In this document: piece by piece, positions 13,613 through 14,830 of the stretch
Numbering within the stretch: position 1 is the stretch's first letter
Layout of the letters: each line of letters begins with the position of its first letter
Assembly: GCA_002439605.1 (NCBI GenBank)
Contig: DJOI01000043.1
Location: 1,427-16,256, forward strand
Reading direction: 5' to 3'
DNA length: 14,830 nt
DNA from: Candidatus Segatella mututuai
GTDB lineage: Bacteria; Bacteroidota; Bacteroidia; Bacteroidales; Bacteroidaceae
The notes under the pieces: model-generated
What the model was told of the DNA's origin: nothing
What the model saw: the letters and a program-made list of their open reading frames with translations, nothing else
The model's database searches: none
Made by a program: the position numbers and the translations under genes

Positions 13613-14761
13613 ATGCAATGGTGTATGAGACTAAACAGCAAGAAATTAGCTAATCCTTTCATCTATCAAGGATATGAAAGTCCTGAATATTTCTGCGACA
13701 GAGAGGTTGAGACCAAGACGCTGCTCTCCCACTTAAAGAATGGAAGAAACGTAACCCTCATCTCACCTCGTAGAATTGGTAAGACAGGTCTTATCAAAAA
13801 CACCTTCTTCCATCTAAAGGAAGAGGAGAAGAATGCCGTGTGCCTATACCTTGACATCTTCACCACCAAGAAACTGAACGACTTTGTTGAACAACTTGGT
13901 GTCATGGTCATCAACGACATCGTTAGAAAGAACGCCTCGTTCATCGAAAAGACGATTGCCTTCTTCAGTGCCCTGCGCCCAGTGCTCAGCATGGATCCAC
14001 TGACAGGCGAGCCAAGCGTATCCATCACGGTGGAACCTACGCAAGAAGACATTACCATCCGCAGCATCTTCAACTATCTCAACGAAAGCGGCAAAGAGGT
14101 ATATATCGCCATCGATGAGTTTCAGCAGATAGCCGAATATCCAGAGAAAGGTACAGAAGCATTGCTCCGCTCATACATTCAATTCGACCAACACGTTCAT
14201 TTCATTTTTTCAGGCAGCAAGCAGCACTTGATGGCTGAGATATTCGGATCTCCAAAACATCCTTTCTACCAAAGCACGGAGATGATGGGATTGAAACCAC
14301 TGAAATGCAAAATCTATTATGACTTCTGCCAAGACTTCTTCAAGCAGAAAGGCGGCAACTTATCGAAAGACATCTTCGAACATATCTACCAGCAATTCGA
14401 TGGACATACTTGGTATATCCAATGCATTATGAACCGGCTCTATGAATCAGAAAGCCAAGTTGACTGCATCGAGCAAGTCAACGCAGCTCTCCTTTCAATC
14501 CTTGCCGGAAGAGAACCACAGTTCGAGAGCATGACGCAATTCTTCACGGAAAATCAATTCGCTCTTCTCAAAGCCATTGCCAAGGAAGGCATCATAGCAC
14601 AGCCGACTGCTGGCAAGTTCATCAAGGAACATAAGTTGAGCGGTGCCAGCAGCGTAAAGGCCGCATTGAAGGTTTTGGAAGACAAAGAGCTGGTTTATCG
14701 GACTAACGAAGGCTATATCATCTACGATAGATTCATGGACTTGTGGCTGAAGAGAGCATAA
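13613..14761 (+). CDS. AAA family ATPase, archaeal-ATPase type
   Basis: This 382-aa protein opens with ANPFIYQGYESPEYFCDRE, the usual start of this family. A Walker A motif ISPRRIGKTGLI (50-61) follows, then a Walker B VYIAIDEFQQIAEYPE (163-178). A sensor-like strand HFIFSGSKQHLM (196-207) and a C-terminal winged-helix-like domain (310-380) complete it. The length is normal and all motifs are intact. The alternative start at 13628 (MRLNSKK) would remove only four residues. Such ATPases are multicopy in Prevotella-like genomes and their function is not established; a role with mobile elements or defence is often suggested. A 3' fragment of a paralogue lies inverted 350 nt upstream. The 69 nt after the gene show nothing recognisable. 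Confidence 0.87.
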   Translation: MQWCMRLNSKKLANPFIYQGYESPEYFCDREVETKTLLSHLKNGRNVTLISPRRIGKTGLIKNTFFHLKEEEKNAVCLYLDIFTTKKLNDFVEQLGVMVINDIVRKNASFIEKTIAFFSALRPVLSMDPLTGEPSVSITVEPTQEDITIRSIFNYLNESGKEVYIAIDEFQQIAEYPEKGTEALLRSYIQFDQHVHFIFSGSKQHLMAEIFGSPKHPFYQSTEMMGLKPLKCKIYYDFCQDFFKQKGGNLSKDIFEHIYQQFDGHTWYIQCIMNRLYESESQVDCIEQVNAALLSILAGREPQFESMTQFFTENQFALLKAIAKEGIIAQPTAGKFIKEHKLSGASSVKAALKVLEDKELVYRTNEGYIIYDRFMDLWLKRA

Positions 14762-14830
14762 CAGCCATAAGAACACTTTATCAAAAAGGCAACATGCACT
14801 TACACGTCAAGAACTTCATATAAACTTCCC

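Noticed and set aside
1..14830. tRNA, rRNA, transposase or integrase genes
   Set aside because: No cloverleaf-like or rRNA sequence and no recombinase motif was recognised by reading; a covariance-model search was not possible.

Overview
The window looks like chromosomal DNA from a gut or oral Bacteroidota of the Prevotella/Segatella type. The evidence is the set of families present and the promoter style. The families are a TPR/DUF6377 membrane regulator, a long HU-type DNA-binding protein with a C-terminal extension, an AAA-ATPase-like/PD-(D/E)XK protein, GLUG-repeat and S8 secreted proteins with C-terminal sorting-like tails, an XRE-cupin/acyl-CoA ligase pair, and DUF3791. The promoters are TTTG-N19/20-TAnnTTTG without strong Shine-Dalgarno sequences. 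The genus is an inference from memory of these families; no search was run.

Layout. 52-2410 holds two minus-strand genes: a membrane-bound TPR regulator (DUF6377) and an HU-family protein. 2411-2908 is a noncoding stretch with an imperfect inverted repeat, three degenerate 22-bp repeats and two copies of a -7 promoter element. It leads into a plus-strand ATPase/nuclease-like gene that starts at 2909. 4559-4720 is the wreck of a proC gene. 4842-8125 is a two-gene operon of secreted proteins: a GLUG-repeat protein whose signal-peptide region carries a G8 tract, and a subtilisin-like protease. 8126-9134 is AT-rich and scrappy. It holds a frameshifted HU C-terminal relic, a decayed copy of the ATPase promoter region, an 88-aa fragment resembling the N-terminus of a type IIG restriction-modification enzyme, and two tiny overlapping ORFs.

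9135-12834 is a compact plus-strand metabolic block: an XRE-cupin regulator, an AMP-forming acyl-CoA ligase, a small outer-membrane beta-barrel protein overlapping the ligase by 4 nt, and a short glutamate 5-kinase (proB). 12857-14761 holds an inverted 3' fragment of an ATPase, a 72-aa DUF3791 gene, a terminator, a near-perfect promoter and an intact ATPase of the same family as the fragment.

The main theme is insertion and decay. From memory, proC sits directly upstream of the XRE-cupin and ligase genes in Bacteroides. Here its relic lies 4.4 kb upstream of them, separated by the secreted-protein operon and gene debris. The HU/ATPase intergenic region seems to be present twice, intact at 1772-2900 and decayed at 8141-8375. 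That suggests the HU-promoter-ATPase cassette, or a duplicate of it, has moved or recombined around this locus. No rRNA, tRNA, CRISPR array, transposase or integrase was seen.
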